Assembly: GCA_023375675.1 (NCBI GenBank)
Contig: JALQBC010000015.1
Coordinates: 434,001-498,000 of the forward strand
Origin: Cytospora piceicola
Lineage: Eukaryota; Ascomycota; Sordariomycetes; Diaporthales; Cytosporaceae
Reading direction: 5' to 3'
DNA: 64,000 bases
How positions within the stretch are numbered: the stretch's first letter is position 1; every line of letters begins with the position of its first letter. Positions 24,701 through 35,385 of this stretch are shown here, in pieces. A model generated the notes under the pieces. That model made no database searches. It was not told the DNA's origin and worked only from the letters and a program-made list of their open reading frames with translations. A program made the position numbers and the translations under genes.

Positions 24701-25111
24701 CGTGGTTTGGGGATTTGCGAGCTTTCTGGCGATCATCCTCCACTGTCCTGACCTGAGCATCTGGGGTTGGGATTGGAAGTGGGTCCCCGTTGGAGGTAGG
24801 GCTTTTCACAAAGTTAGATACGGCAAGCGGCGAGATATACAGAAAGAAACTCACGTGTAGGCTGGGGGGGGTTGGCGGTCGCGTCCTCGTCCACCACGAT
24901 CACCACCACGATCACCACCACGAAAGGCACCCCGATCAAAGCCTCCACGAGATCTGCCCCGATCAAAGCCTCCGCGACCACCCGGGGGAGGACCGCCTCC
25001 GCGACCAGGCGGGAACGAACCCCCTCGGCTTACACCGCCACGAGCACTACGAGGATCTCCACGCCCTCGGAGGCCATCCCCGCGGCCGCGTCCTCTTCCA
25101 CGATCGGCCAT
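21781..25111 (-). CDS. Argonaute (QDE-2-like), slicer-competent
   Basis: Three exons: 25111-24855, 24801-23328 and 23268-21781, giving about 1072 residues. The N-terminus (~80 residues) is an RGG-rich tract (GRGRGRGDGLRGRG...). Then come the N and linker domains, a PAZ region with a Lys/Gly-rich insertion, and a full PIWI domain. The catalytic tetrad can be placed: Asp793 in GIDVTHP, Glu834 in RQEMVADL, Asp868 in YRDGVSEGQ and His1022 in PAYHADI. All four are present, so target cleavage should be possible. The C-terminus ends NTMFYI, with a terminal hydrophobic residue as in other Argonautes. The role is small-RNA-guided silencing (quelling/RNAi) of transposons and viruses. Dicer and RdRP are not in this window. 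The start was set at the first ATG; upstream codons in frame begin only at a GTG. Confidence 0.93.
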
Positions 25112-26370
25112 TTTCAGGACGTGGGTTGGCGAGGTCACAAAAAGATATGTAGAGTCTGGTGGTCAGGGTCACATAAAATGATGTCAAAGATAGATTGGGT
25201 GCCAAAAAGAAGTTGATCGGTGCTGAATGTGTTTGTTTGCTCTCAGTTTGTAAAGATGTCGGCTCAGAAATGGGTGCAACAACAGTATGGATGCAGGTGC
25301 TGACGAGTAAAGGTTGTCCCGCACCTGCACTTGGTCCAGCTAAGAGAGCAAATGTGGAATAATGCCAGAGGCAAAGAAGAGGGGGTGCGGCCGTGGTAGA
25401 CTTGACCTGCGGACTGCGGATATGGCAGAGAGAAAGAGAGAAGAAGAGGTAATGTTGCAGGAGGCGAGGAAGATGGAAGGAAGGGAGAGAGGCATGTCCT
25501 AAGTACAGTATGGGCGTACGGGTCAGGTCAGCATATATGTCGTAACCTGTCAGCCAGTAACAAACCTGGAACCTTCCTGATGCTCCAGTCGAGGCCCGTG
25601 CATCCCTCAATTGGGTGGATCGTCTTTGATCGTCTTTGACCATCCTGGACAGTCCACGCAGTCCACGCAGACACAGCATCCCAGACTTGCAGTTTACTGA
25701 GCTTGAGACATCCGTGCGCTTTGACGAGAGGCCCTTTCCCTGGTTTTTACACCTTGCTTTTACTGATTTGACTCACAAGATGCAGGAGGCCTAACCATCG
25801 ATCAATGAATGCCAGAGGCCCGATCATGGCCCCCGTTAAACGAGGCAAATTTGTTGGCATGTGGGGCGGTGTTGTCAAACGGACGGGTGGAAATGCTAAC
25901 AAGATCTGGCTGTAGGAAGACGGCAAGTGTGTTAGCGTGTTCACGTTCAATTCCTCTCCCTGACTGCCAGAGCATCCATACTCGCACTGGCACAAACAAA
26001 CAAATAAGCAGGCAGGCAGGTTGTCAGGCCATAAGAGATTCCAAGGTCAGCAAACAGAGCAAGATGATGTTCGTCCGATCCACATGTGCACTGACGATGA
26101 GATGGGTTAGCTACCTAGGTACTTACTGTGAATCGGCTTCTGCAGACACTGGAAGATCAGCGTCAACTGGTCTGAAACTCTAGGGCGTTCCCCCGCAACC
26201 GTTCCCCGCACATGCACCCGGCCGCCCGGTTCAGGGTCCAGGTTCAGAGCTCTAGTTCATTAATTTAGGATCCTTTATCTTTATTTCAACTTCTGGTCAA
26301 ACAGAGTTGACTGTTATCTAGGCTTTCAGCAGCCGAATATATGACATGACAAGAGAGGAGGTCTACAGAG
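25112..26370. other. Intergenic, upstream of Argonaute
   Basis: No gene was seen. The first few hundred bases are likely promoter and 5'-UTR of the Argonaute gene. TACCTAGGTACTTAC occurs near 26110. Confidence 0.4.
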
Positions 26371-26376
26371 CACCTC

Positions 26377-26498
26377 TGGCATCTTCTGGCATCTCCTGGC
26401 ATCTTCTGGCATCTCCTGGCATCTTCTGGCATCTCCTGGCATCTTCTGGCATCTCCTGGCATCTTCTGGCATCTCCTGGCATCTTCTGGCATCTCCTC
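26377..26498. repeat. Minisatellite of alternating 10-mers (20-bp period)
   Basis: Units CATCTTCTGG and CATCTCCTGG alternate strictly, about six copies of the 20-bp pair, ending in CATCTCCTCC. The array differs at a single position between half-units and shows no drift, implying recent expansion or conversion. Frames crossing it give artefactual DARRCQ-type peptide repeats. Confidence 0.9.
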
Positions 26499-27699
26499 CA
26501 TATCCCACGTGCATGTGCTGTTGACTTCCTCATGTCGCACTGAACCGTTTGTCCGCCACACAAACGAACTAATGATAGAACTCATTGACTGCTCCCGGGC
26601 CTCGCTCGTGGCCGAACTGGTTCCGGTAGGCTGCATGAGACCTGGCTAGTAACCGCCTCTCGGGTCTCGTTCCGCACGATTCCGGGCTACAGTGATGCCC
26701 TCAAACGCACACGCGGTACACTGGCTGGCAGCACGACAGCCTCATCTACGTCCACCCGGCCGTGGGAACAGTAACAACCACTTGGCAGCCATGTCGATCG
26801 GTCCACCAACAAGTCCAGTCCAGGGAAACCCCTGCTCCTTATGACCTCACGCCATGCCGGTGGCCAAGTTGTGCAATGAATGAAGGAGAGATGAAATCCT
26901 GAGGGTATTCGAGGGGAAAAGCAAGTAATGAAGCGGTAAGGTCGAGGGTTGAGCACGTAGGAAATTAGGTAAGAATTCCCCAGTCCCTGCCTAGGTACCT
27001 AGGTACCCTAGGGTAGGTAGGTACGTACTTGTGCAACTGCCCCGGTGGTTGGGAGGAGGCTCCTGCTGTCTGACGCTACGCTACGTATGCTTAAATTAGC
27101 TGCCGGGTCATTTCCTTCAGTCCACCCTCAGCTGGGAAACGGGTGCATTGGGTACTTGGGCTAGGGGAATCTTACTCACTTTGGAAATAATTTCCTTTTC
27201 TTTCTATCTTTTTCTTCGTCTTTTTCCAATTTTCTATCTATTTTGGGTCAGGGGAGATAGGGGATGATTTGGTGATCACTTCGAACACTTGAGCTCGAGA
27301 CAAGATTCTAACTGAAAGATTCCATGGGAGTTGAACGAAACTGAGCTGGATTCTAATTTCATCTTGTGAAATTTGGCTGATACCTAGAGGAGCAACTTTG
27401 GATTACACTGAGCAGCGTGTCCCTGACCGTTGTCTGTAGAGTCTTCGGAGTAATTGTGCAAGTATTAAGATCATTGATGGGCGGCCAGTGTTTCAGCCAT
27501 ACATACTGATGGCATCGGGTAGAAACACGCCGAAGACCCAGAAGATAAGTCAAGCTCTAGCAATAATGGTCCAGCAATCTTAGTCTTCATGACAAGCCCC
27601 CGAACATCGATCGTCATGCATGAGTGCGAAGAGAGCTACCAGTCCACTTATCAGTCATCTAGGCAGACCAGTCCCGGTAACCAGTCACGATAGAGACCG
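26499..27699. other. Intergenic, no gene seen
   Basis: Near 26990-27030 lies a dense run of overlapping CCTAGGTACC, CCCTAGGGTA and GGTAGGTACGTAC palindromic motifs. A pyrimidine-rich stretch follows at 27190-27240. No gene is supported. Confidence 0.4.
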
Positions 27700-28490
27700 C
27701 TCCCGGGGGAAAGGGTCCATACCTGCTTATTCGCTACAAGGGCGGCATAAAACCATGGGTTCGAAAGCTTAGGAGCACTGTGCGCGAGTGGTGAGTCCTT
27801 CAAGAGCGCGGCCGCACCAAGGGCTGCAGCCTTAGGGTTACTGAACTCAGCGATGGAGGGACCGGCAGCCTTGCAAGTGTAGATAATAACATCTCAGGGG
27901 TCCTGGCGTCTGTATTTGCCTTCGCTAATAGCAATAGCGACCTAAGAATCGATGGCTCCAATAGTTGATGTCGCTAGTTTGGCTGATCCGTTGGGGGTGC
28001 TGTAGTGGTGTTGGGAGATGATACGGGCAATACTTAGCAGCCGAGGCTATAGCAGCAGCATCCCGGGAACCTTGGAAGCAACGCCAGTCTTGAAAACCAT
28101 AGCGAACTCGTTGGCTGTCTCAGCGATTACATCAATCCCGACAGGATAAGGCAGCATGCCCCTGTCGAGGATCCAGACACCGGCGTCAATATTGGCACAA
28201 ATGGTCTTGATAATAGAAATAATCGCCGGGTAGTATTACGCCGATGCATCTGGAACACCCGTATGGACTGGGTTAAGTGGGACAGGGGTCAGAGTATGAT
28301 ACGGCGGTGGTTGGTCTTGCGAGCCTCGTGAATCTTGCAGAATATGAACACCTACTACGATTCGACGATGGACTGTACAGCCATTTTGTAGTTTGGCAGC
28401 CGCCATGATTGCCATTATGGCCGTCGTCGACGTCTGGAGCGACCGGGGGGGGCTGTTATGGCGTTGGGTTGAGCGCTTCTTCAGGATACT
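27700..28490 (-). pseudogene. Decayed protein-coding gene, family not recognised
   Basis: Reading the reverse strand from about 28490 to 27700, one frame stays protein-like for ~250 codons. Coherent stretches include YYPAIISIIKTICANIDAG, LPYPVGIDVIAETANEF and IAEFSNPKAAALGAAALLK. They are interrupted by four in-frame stops (TAA, TAG, TAG, TGA), of which at least two look like former CAA/CAG codons. No frameshift is needed to follow it. I do not recognise the family, and no start, splice or domain motif could be fixed. Either an old pseudogene or a gene mutated by RIP-like C-to-T change. Confidence 0.45.
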
Positions 28491-29242
28491 GAGGTTTACT
28501 GCTCGTGAAATTCTATCGTACGCAGGTTATCGGAAGAAAGAACAGTCAAAGGGAAACTGTTACGAACCATAACAAAAAGGAAGAGAGACCTACGTCCTAG
28601 GGACGCGTCTATCGCGCGGGCTGTGTGTCGTGGACTTACCTTTATGACTGTGATGAAACCCTCAGATGCCCGGGGAGGATTTCATGATGTACTGAAATAT
28701 ACCTACCCTAGGGTAGGATTATGTTGATGGTGTGTGGTTATCTCTGGTCATGCTTTTCGAGTTTATAAGTAGAGCCGAGCATCATCGAAAATTACATTTG
28801 TATCCGGGCTTTGGACAAGCTTTCTCTATCCCATATGAATCTCCACGCCTCCCCTTACAAGCGGCAAAACGACCTTTCGAGGCCAGGATATCTCTATGGG
28901 TATGGAACACAAGGCCCTGATAAGGAATACATACGTAGACAGCGTGCACAGTAACAATATCTCTTTGAGTCGTTTTGCTGGACACGCCGATCATCAGTGC
29001 ACCCCAACGGTCACCATGACCTCATCCGCCTTAATGCGTAGTCCACTGGTCATAAGGATGAATTCGTCGTCATTACCCTTCCTACACATGCGGAAGTGAT
29101 ATCAGAGTCGACACTTTATAAACCTCAATTCTCAAGGAACAACCCATACTGTCGCACCAACAGAACTTTACGCCCAGGCTCACCATTGATTACAGGTTTC
29201 TCGATCAAATTATCACAGCAACTATCATAATTATCAACCAGA
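28491..29242. other. Intergenic, no gene seen
   Basis: A 14-bp palindrome CTACCCTAGGGTAG lies near 28702-28715. No gene is supported. Confidence 0.4.
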
Positions 29243-29619
29243 ATGTCTGAGAACTACTCAAGAAAGCAAAACGGCTCCGGTGGTATGGCCGGCGCCACCA
29301 AAACACCTGCCAACTCCCACGTCGGGCTCGATAAGGCCAGGGTGTTCGACGCAGAGGGGGCGATTGGAAAGCAGTTCACAGGTACGTGTTACAGCCGGTC
29401 AGGACTCCCAAGGTTACTACTTACGTACCTATTCCAAAGCTACCTACGAGCATGTACTGACCCACATAATTAGAGGGCGGAGCTCTCGGTAGCACGGCAC
29501 AAAAGATTGGAGGTCCTCTTGCTACAGACGGAGCCATCGGCAAGCAATTCAAGACCGACGGAAGCATCGGTAGCACGGTACAAGATAATCTGGGTGGGAT
29601 AAAGTCGAAGAGCAATTAG
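29243..29619 (+). CDS. Small glycine-rich conserved-looking fungal protein (94 aa)
   Basis: Two exons, 29243-29381 and 29474-29619, give 94 residues starting MSENYSRKQNGSG. The protein is built of short related blocks: DAEGAIGKQFT, EGGALGSTAQKIGG, TDGAIGKQFKT, DGSIGSTVQDNLGG. No signal peptide or membrane helix is present. The repeated G-A/S-I/L-G pattern and the intron at a matching place between blocks make it a genuine gene rather than a chance frame. It recalls small fungal proteins of unknown function; I cannot name a family. Upstream there is a long leader rich in A and C, as in stress- or conidiation-induced small genes (weak inference). Confidence 0.7.
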
Positions 29620-30122
29620 GATTTGGGCAATGTATTGCTGAAAGCTTTAGAAAGTAATAGACTAATCAATCACCCACCACTTTTCTTCTGGTGTCTGCCG
29701 GTTTGCGTTGCAGGGCTGACGGTGACGGTTTGTAGAAATGAGAAAGTGCCTAGAGTCAATTTTTAGATACTGTGATATTCATTGAAAACTCCAAAAAGCG
29801 ATATATAATGGTTACCCTAGGGTAAAGAGCATCGATCAAGTCTTCAGCGGCATGGTTTCCGAACCCAAAATTCAAGTGCAATCCTGCATCCCAAGGGTCT
29901 CCCATGCATGTATGATACGTGCGACCCGGACTCCTAGTAACAAACTTTTGCTCGCCTCCATGTTCCCATGTTAGGTAAGCTCGAAGTGTCAACACGCGGA
30001 GACTGTTTTTAGGAAACGCACGCTGACAATAGCCCCCCCATATAACGGCCACCTAAAGCACTAACATGACCTTGCGTGTCCCCATCTGCTGAGTATGGGA
30101 CTCTGCGCTATGCCGCTCAGCC
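29620..30122. other. Intergenic between small gene and FTR1 (3' flanks)
   Basis: No gene was seen. TTACCCTAGGGTAA, another member of the recurrent palindrome set, lies at about 29812-29825. Confidence 0.4.
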
Positions 30123-31504
30123 TCAAACGTCCACTGCTGTAACAGCCGCCCTACCCTCCACGCTCTTCTCCGAGTCCACCGCTGTGACAGCCTCCCTGCC
30201 CTCCGCCCCCTTCTCCGAGTCCACCATGACACCTTCAGCTGGCTGTTCCACGTCAGTCGAAGCCGAGAAAGCCGGCTTGGGCTTCCGGAGGCCCCAGCAG
30301 GTCAGCAACGGGGTGAACACGCCCAGATTTCCGTGGATCTCATGGTACCGCAAGCCGATGAAACAGAGGATCATGAAGAGCCAGTACAAGTTGTACGAGA
30401 TAATGGTGCCGTACGTAGCCGAGTTCTGCCAACCGAGGATGGCGTTGAAGATGCCCCAGCCACCGCCGCCGTCCATTTCCGGGTTGCAACAGTTGACATG
30501 CCACACGCTCTGGGTGATATCGTAGGATCCGGGACCAGATCCAGTCTCGGAGGCATCACCGCCGATCACCAGTCCCCATTTGTAGTTCTCGAAGTACCAG
30601 ACGGCCTTGGAGAACAGACCGGCAGCAATGAGGTACAGGAAGCATGTGGAGATGATGAGGAAAATCTGCATGGAAGTCGCGTGGCCACCCCTGATACGAC
30701 GGGTCAGCAATGTTGTCCACTGGGAGATACTGTGATGAAAGAAAGCCACGTACTTGTAAATGATATACCCAACAACGCTTCCAGCCAAGATGCCACAGAT
30801 AATGGCAAGTGGGAATGAACTAGCTGGCAGGCCTGTCAAGGTGACGCCGCCAATGTACACTACGGCTTCGAGACCCTCTCGCAAGACGGTGACAAATGGC
30901 AACAAGAACATGACATGCTTCTCCGACCAGATCTTGATAGAACGGTAGATCCCACCAGCGTCATTCCAGCGGTGACTTTGCTTCTCCTGGGACTCGAGAG
31001 CCAGCTTGAGCTTGACTCGCCATTTCTCTTGCATCTTGTTGATGCGCAGCATGGCAATACCCATCAAGGAGATGATAAAGCTGGCAATGATGCCAAAGAC
31101 GCCCTCCCAGATGTCTTCGGTTTTGGAGAAGTAGTCCTGGCGAATGGTATAAAAGGCCCCGATCATACCGGCCCCGATGCAAATGCAGATGAACAGCCCT
31201 AAGGCTACGCCGATCCATACCTAAGGAACGTGGATCAGTCAAGTCCGAGAAGCAAGCCTGGGGATATATGTTGAGTGGAAAACAAACCTGTTTGTTCAGC
31301 CTCTTGCGAGTGACTTTGTCTTCTTCGCCTGACAGACTCTGCTGGAGGAAAGCAAGAAGGACCGAGACGATAACGCTTGTCTCAAGGGACTCCCGGAAGC
31401 AGATGAAGAAGACTAGAGTAGGTGATCAGCAGTGCGAGATACACATCAACAAGCTGGTCAGTTCAGGTAAGCTCACTTGAAACGGAAAAGACGTTGACGG
31501 TCAT
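30123..31504 (-). CDS. ftr1: High-affinity iron permease (FTR1 family)
   Basis: Exons on the reverse strand: 31504-31477, 31412-31288, 31220-30754 and 30690-30123, giving about 395 residues. Start MTVNVFSVSIF is the usual FTR1 N-terminus. Both iron-passage motifs are present, RESLE in TM1 and REGLE (FVTVLREGLEAVVY) in a later helix, as well as DASE in the large outer loop. Seven hydrophobic helices fit the plasma-membrane permease. A 63-nt in-phase segment, 30753-30691 (GTACGT...CTGAC...TATCAG), is an intron; removing it gives IYKGGHATSMQIF. The protein works as a complex with the FET3 ferroxidase, encoded divergently 867 bp away. SreA-type GATA motifs in between suggest repression by iron. 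Confidence 0.93.
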
Positions 31505-31884
31505 GATGGGCGATCTGTGCTGGTCGACAACACGAACATTGAATGGGCTCAAGATAGCTAGGCAGGCGGAAGGCGGCAGGAGGGGGAAGTGGTTTGGAAT
31601 GTTTCTCAGAAGCCCCGTTCGTTGTTTTTCAAGTTTCTTCTCCTGCACCACTGTGGCTCCGCACACGTCTATATTGCGTGGTAGCCGTGAGATCCTCCGG
31701 TCCTGATCCGGTACGCTCCCCACATGCAGGCATAAAACCTTGTCATGTAGAGATGAGCCCACTTTTGCCGGTATTAGCCGATTATATCTGATCGACGGAC
31801 CAGTAGTCAATGGCGATTAAAGCGGAACGTGGCGGGAGTAACCATCATCCTTGCCAATACCACTTCCCATTGCATAGAGTTGCG

Positions 31885-31903
31885 TTATCAGACCATCTGA
31901 TAA
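31885..31903. promoter_or_regulatory. Paired SreA-type GATA sites in the ftr1/fet3 shared promoter
   Basis: ATCTGATAA at 31895-31903 matches the fungal iron-GATA factor consensus ATCWGATAA exactly. TTATCAGA at 31885-31892, immediately beside it, is an inverted near-copy (8 of 9). A third, partial site, ATCTGATC, lies at 31786-31793. Confidence 0.7.
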
Positions 31904-32222
31904 AAACTTTTGCCTTCCGGTCCTTGACTAGCGCCGGCTGTACTGCAAAGTCAATAACACCCTCGGTCCAACACCGACCAACCCCGACCTTGTTATCTCA
32001 GTCTAGACTCCTTGTCTTGCTTGGATCGTCGCCATCCTCGAGTGTGTGGGACGTCGGAAAAACCAATCGATGACACAGAAGCTGTTGTCTAGTGACTCAT
32101 CGTTGCTGACGCAAAGTATACATAATACGGAAAATGGCATGGGGCTGGTAGAAAAGAGCTTAGCAAAAACGCGAAGGGTGGGGACGGGGGGTAAGGGTGG
32201 CTAAAGTGCCACTGATCCGAAG

Positions 32223-32231
32223 ATCTGATAA
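32223..32231 (+). promoter_or_regulatory. SreA-type GATA site upstream of fet3
   Basis: A perfect ATCTGATAA lies 141 bp before the FET3 start codon. Together with 31895-31903 it gives the shared promoter two perfect sites. Confidence 0.7.
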
Positions 32232-32371
32232 TATTTTGTGTATCGATCACCTTGACCGGCTCCCTGCCCTTCGTCCGAAAACTTCTACATTGAACTATCA
32301 GCCATCTCCCTCGCTTCGGCTTCCTACAGTTCACATTGGCCAGCCGGGCAACTTCACCAAGCCAAGTCAAC

Positions 32372-34347
32372 ATGATGCTGCCTACCCCATTCATCGTGGC
32401 CCTCTTTTGGGGCCTCTTCTCCCTGCGAGTCGCAGCCGAGACGTTGAACTTCGACTGGAACATCACTTGGGTGTTGGCAAATCCCGATGGCATGGCCACG
32501 CGGGCTGTCATAGGCGTCAACAACCAGTGGCCACCCCCAGTCATCAACGCCACCAAGGGTGACCGGATCGTCGCCAAGGTAACAAATGGGCTTGGAAACC
32601 AAACCACGTCCATGCATTGGCATGGTTTGTACCAGAATGGCACCAACTACATGGACGGGCCGCCTGGTGTTGTTCAGTGCCCAATTGCACCAGGGCACTC
32701 GGTTACATACAACTACACAGTTCGAACCCCCCCCCCCCAAACCGCCCTTGTAGCGGATGACTGTTTGAATAACCGTCACCCATACTAACTTGCTGATTAG
32801 GTCGACCAAGCGGGTAGTTACTGGTATCATTCCCACACCAAAGGCCAGTACCCGGACGGCTTGCGACAGGCTCTTATCATCCAAGATCCAGAGAACCCTT
32901 ATGCCGGACAATATGACGAGGAGCGCATTATAACATTATCAGACTGGTATCATGATTTCTTTCCGGAACTGCTGAAGGGCTTCATATCCTACAAGAACCC
33001 AACAGGTGCTGAGCCGGTGCCCAAGTCCGCCTTGTTGAACGACACGAGCAATTTCACCATGGCTGTTGAGCCGGGCAAGACATATTTCATCCATCTCATC
33101 AATGTCGGTGCTTTTGCGTCGCATTATTTCTGGATCCAAGGCCACACTATGAGGATTGTTGAGGTCGATGGTATCTGGGTCAATGCTTCCGATGCTGAGA
33201 TGATTTACATCTCCACTGCTCAACGATACGGCGTCCTGGTGACTATGAACAACGACACAAGCACCAACTATCCCATGATGGGAAGTATGGACACGGACCT
33301 CTTTGACACAATTCCTTCATCGCTGAACTATAACGTCACGGGATGGCTGGTGTACGACGACACAGCTGAACTTCCAGCGGCAGATGAAATCTACGACTTC
33401 GATTACTACGATGACTTTAACCTCGTCCCCACGGACGGCGAAGGTGCTCTTGGGGATCCAGACTACACCATTACGTTGGACTTAACCATGGTAATTGCCA
33501 CATACCCGTTGTTCTTAGCCATTAAGACTCGTATGCTGACCTACTTATAGAACAACCTTGGCGATGGCGCCAACTATGCATTCTTCAACGACATCTCCTA
33601 CGCTGCTCCAGTCGTGCCAACGATATTTACCGCCCTGTCAGCCCCTGCGGAGGACGTTTTAAACCCAGGAATCTACGGAAAATACACCAACCCCTTCGTC
33701 CTTCCTCATGGCCAGATCATCGAACTCGTACTCAACAACGACGACACCGGCAAGCATCCGTTCCATTTGCACGGCCACGCCTTCCAAGTCGTCTCCCGGA
33801 GCGACGACAACGCAATGCACTTCAACGGAACATTCACCGACCCTATCCCCGCTGTGCCCATGCGCCGCGACACCCTCATAGTCAAGCCGTCGGGCAACTT
33901 CGTGATCCGCTTCCGAGCTGACAACCCGGGCATGTGGTTCTTCCACTGCCACATTGAATGGCACATGGACAGCGGCCTGGCGTCGACGATGGTCGAGGCC
34001 CCGGAGGTGTTTCAGAAACAGACCGTCATCCCGCAGGACTTTTTGGACCTTTGTGAGGTGGCTGGTATAGCGACCACTGGAAATGCTGCGGGCAACACCG
34101 ACGACTTCCTTGACCTCTCGGGCCAGAATAAGATGGTCCCATGGCTGCCTTCGGGGTTCACGACCAAGGGCTATGTGGCCATGGTTTTCAGTTGTATAGC
34201 GGGTGCCCTTGGTGTGGCTACTATCGCTTGGTGAGTACACCCTTGTAGCGGCTCTCTTTTGCAGATGCTATTCATCCACAATGCGGTACTAACTTCGGAC
34301 TCCTTAGGTACGGCATGGCACCCATGAAGGAAGGGCCAACGGCGTGA
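32372..34347 (+). CDS. fet3: Iron transport multicopper oxidase (FET3-type ferroxidase)
   Basis: Four exons: 32372-32719, 32801-33490, 33551-34230 and 34308-34347, giving 585 residues. A signal peptide ([23 protein letters not shown]) leads to three cupredoxin domains. Copper ligands are in [19 protein letters not shown] and HCHIEWH. Residues specific to ferroxidases are kept: Glu in NPTGAEP, the Asp pair in MDTDLFD, Tyr in NYAFF and Asp in NNDDTG. This separates it from laccases. A C-terminal helix ([23 protein letters not shown]) anchors it, leaving a short cytosolic tail. It oxidises Fe(II) and passes Fe(III) to FTR1, its divergent neighbour. Intron 1 uses an unusual GTTCGA donor beside a C12 run. 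Confidence 0.93.
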
Positions 34348-34635
34348 GACTGGGATCTAATGTTGGCTTTTGCATGATTTTCTATGTTGTTTTTCGCGAA
34401 TACTTACAGGACTGCACCTGAAGGATGCTAGGGATGCGCTACGCCAGTTTATTGTTAGAGATAGGGCATTATCAGCAGTGTCTTCCCTTCCAGATGTCGT
34501 GAGCGCTACATCTATTCTACCCTGTGAATGATCAGCCGAACAGACATCCCCAGGGCCACGCGCGCCGCAATACGTGGTTGAACTTATACGGCAGATGTAA
34601 ATGTTCTGACGCAGCAACTTCGCATCTTGGATTTT

Positions 34636-35385
34636 GATCAGTGTTTCAACTGCGACAGCCCGCCGAACAACTCGGGACTCCGGCCAAGTACATGGCCTCC
34701 GAAGTCATCGCCGGGGAGCCGCCCAGCAAAGCATCAGACGTCTGGTCATTGGGCTGTACCTTTTTCGGCTCCGTTCGGGGCTCGACATCTTCTTCGACTT
34801 CGGCACCCGATATGCAACGGATGCTTTGCAGCAGATCCAGAGGTTCCTCGGCGATCTCCCAGATAACCTGGCCCGGGCACGGTTCGACGAGGACGGATAT
34901 GCAACCGAAGCTGAGAGCGGCACGCCCTTGACAAACCTTTTTGAGTGCAAAGTCGCTGGAGGAGGAAGCCGCGCGTATTTGGAATAACCCTGCATCGAGG
35001 ACGATGAGCAGCAACGGCGAGGTCGGTACAGCAGAGTACCGGGCGCCGTCGCCTCCTTCCACCTCTTTGTATCCAGAAGACGCTAGATTGATGATGCCGT
35101 ATCCGCCGGTCCTTGAACCAATGCTTTGGAAACCGACGGCAGTCCGTGTGGATGGAGAGTTCTACCTTGAATATGAAGAGGGAGGAAGCCCCCATTGGGG
35201 CGCCCGGGCTTTTACGAGAATTGGAGCTGAAGAGGCAAAGCTGCTGGGAGATCTTCTGTCACGGATATTTGTCTACGATCCTTCGAACCGCATAAATGCA
35301 GGAAGTTCTAGAGCATCCCTGGATTCTGAAATATGGTCGGATTTCGGGAGAAGATGTGTAGTTCTCAGGTATGCGTCAGAGATTC
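34636..35385 (+). pseudogene. Broken protein kinase (SRPK-like C-lobe remnant)
   Basis: Fragments in order: LGTPAKYMASEVI and SDVWSLGCTFF (activation-segment end and F-helix Asp region), then in another frame FGTRYATDALQQIQRFLGDLP, then back-shifted YPPVLEPMLWKP and LLGDLLSRIFVYDPSNRI. A further shift is needed to read the closing EVLEHPWILKYG. At least three frame changes occur in ~750 bp. The N-lobe (glycine loop, VAIK, HRD) is absent upstream, where only intergenic sequence follows the FET3 gene. So this is a truncated, frameshifted kinase, most like the expanded fungal SRPK-type family. It cannot be active as it stands. Confidence 0.75.

Noticed and set aside
26286..26636. Frames with DARRCQKMPG-type peptide repeats
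   Set aside because: They merely translate the 10/20-bp minisatellite.
32720..32800. FET3 intron 1 as a frameshift mutation
   Set aside because: The GTTCGA donor is unusual and a C12 run looks error-prone, but splicing to TTAG at 32800 exactly joins YNYT to [13 protein letters not shown], so an intron is the simpler reading.
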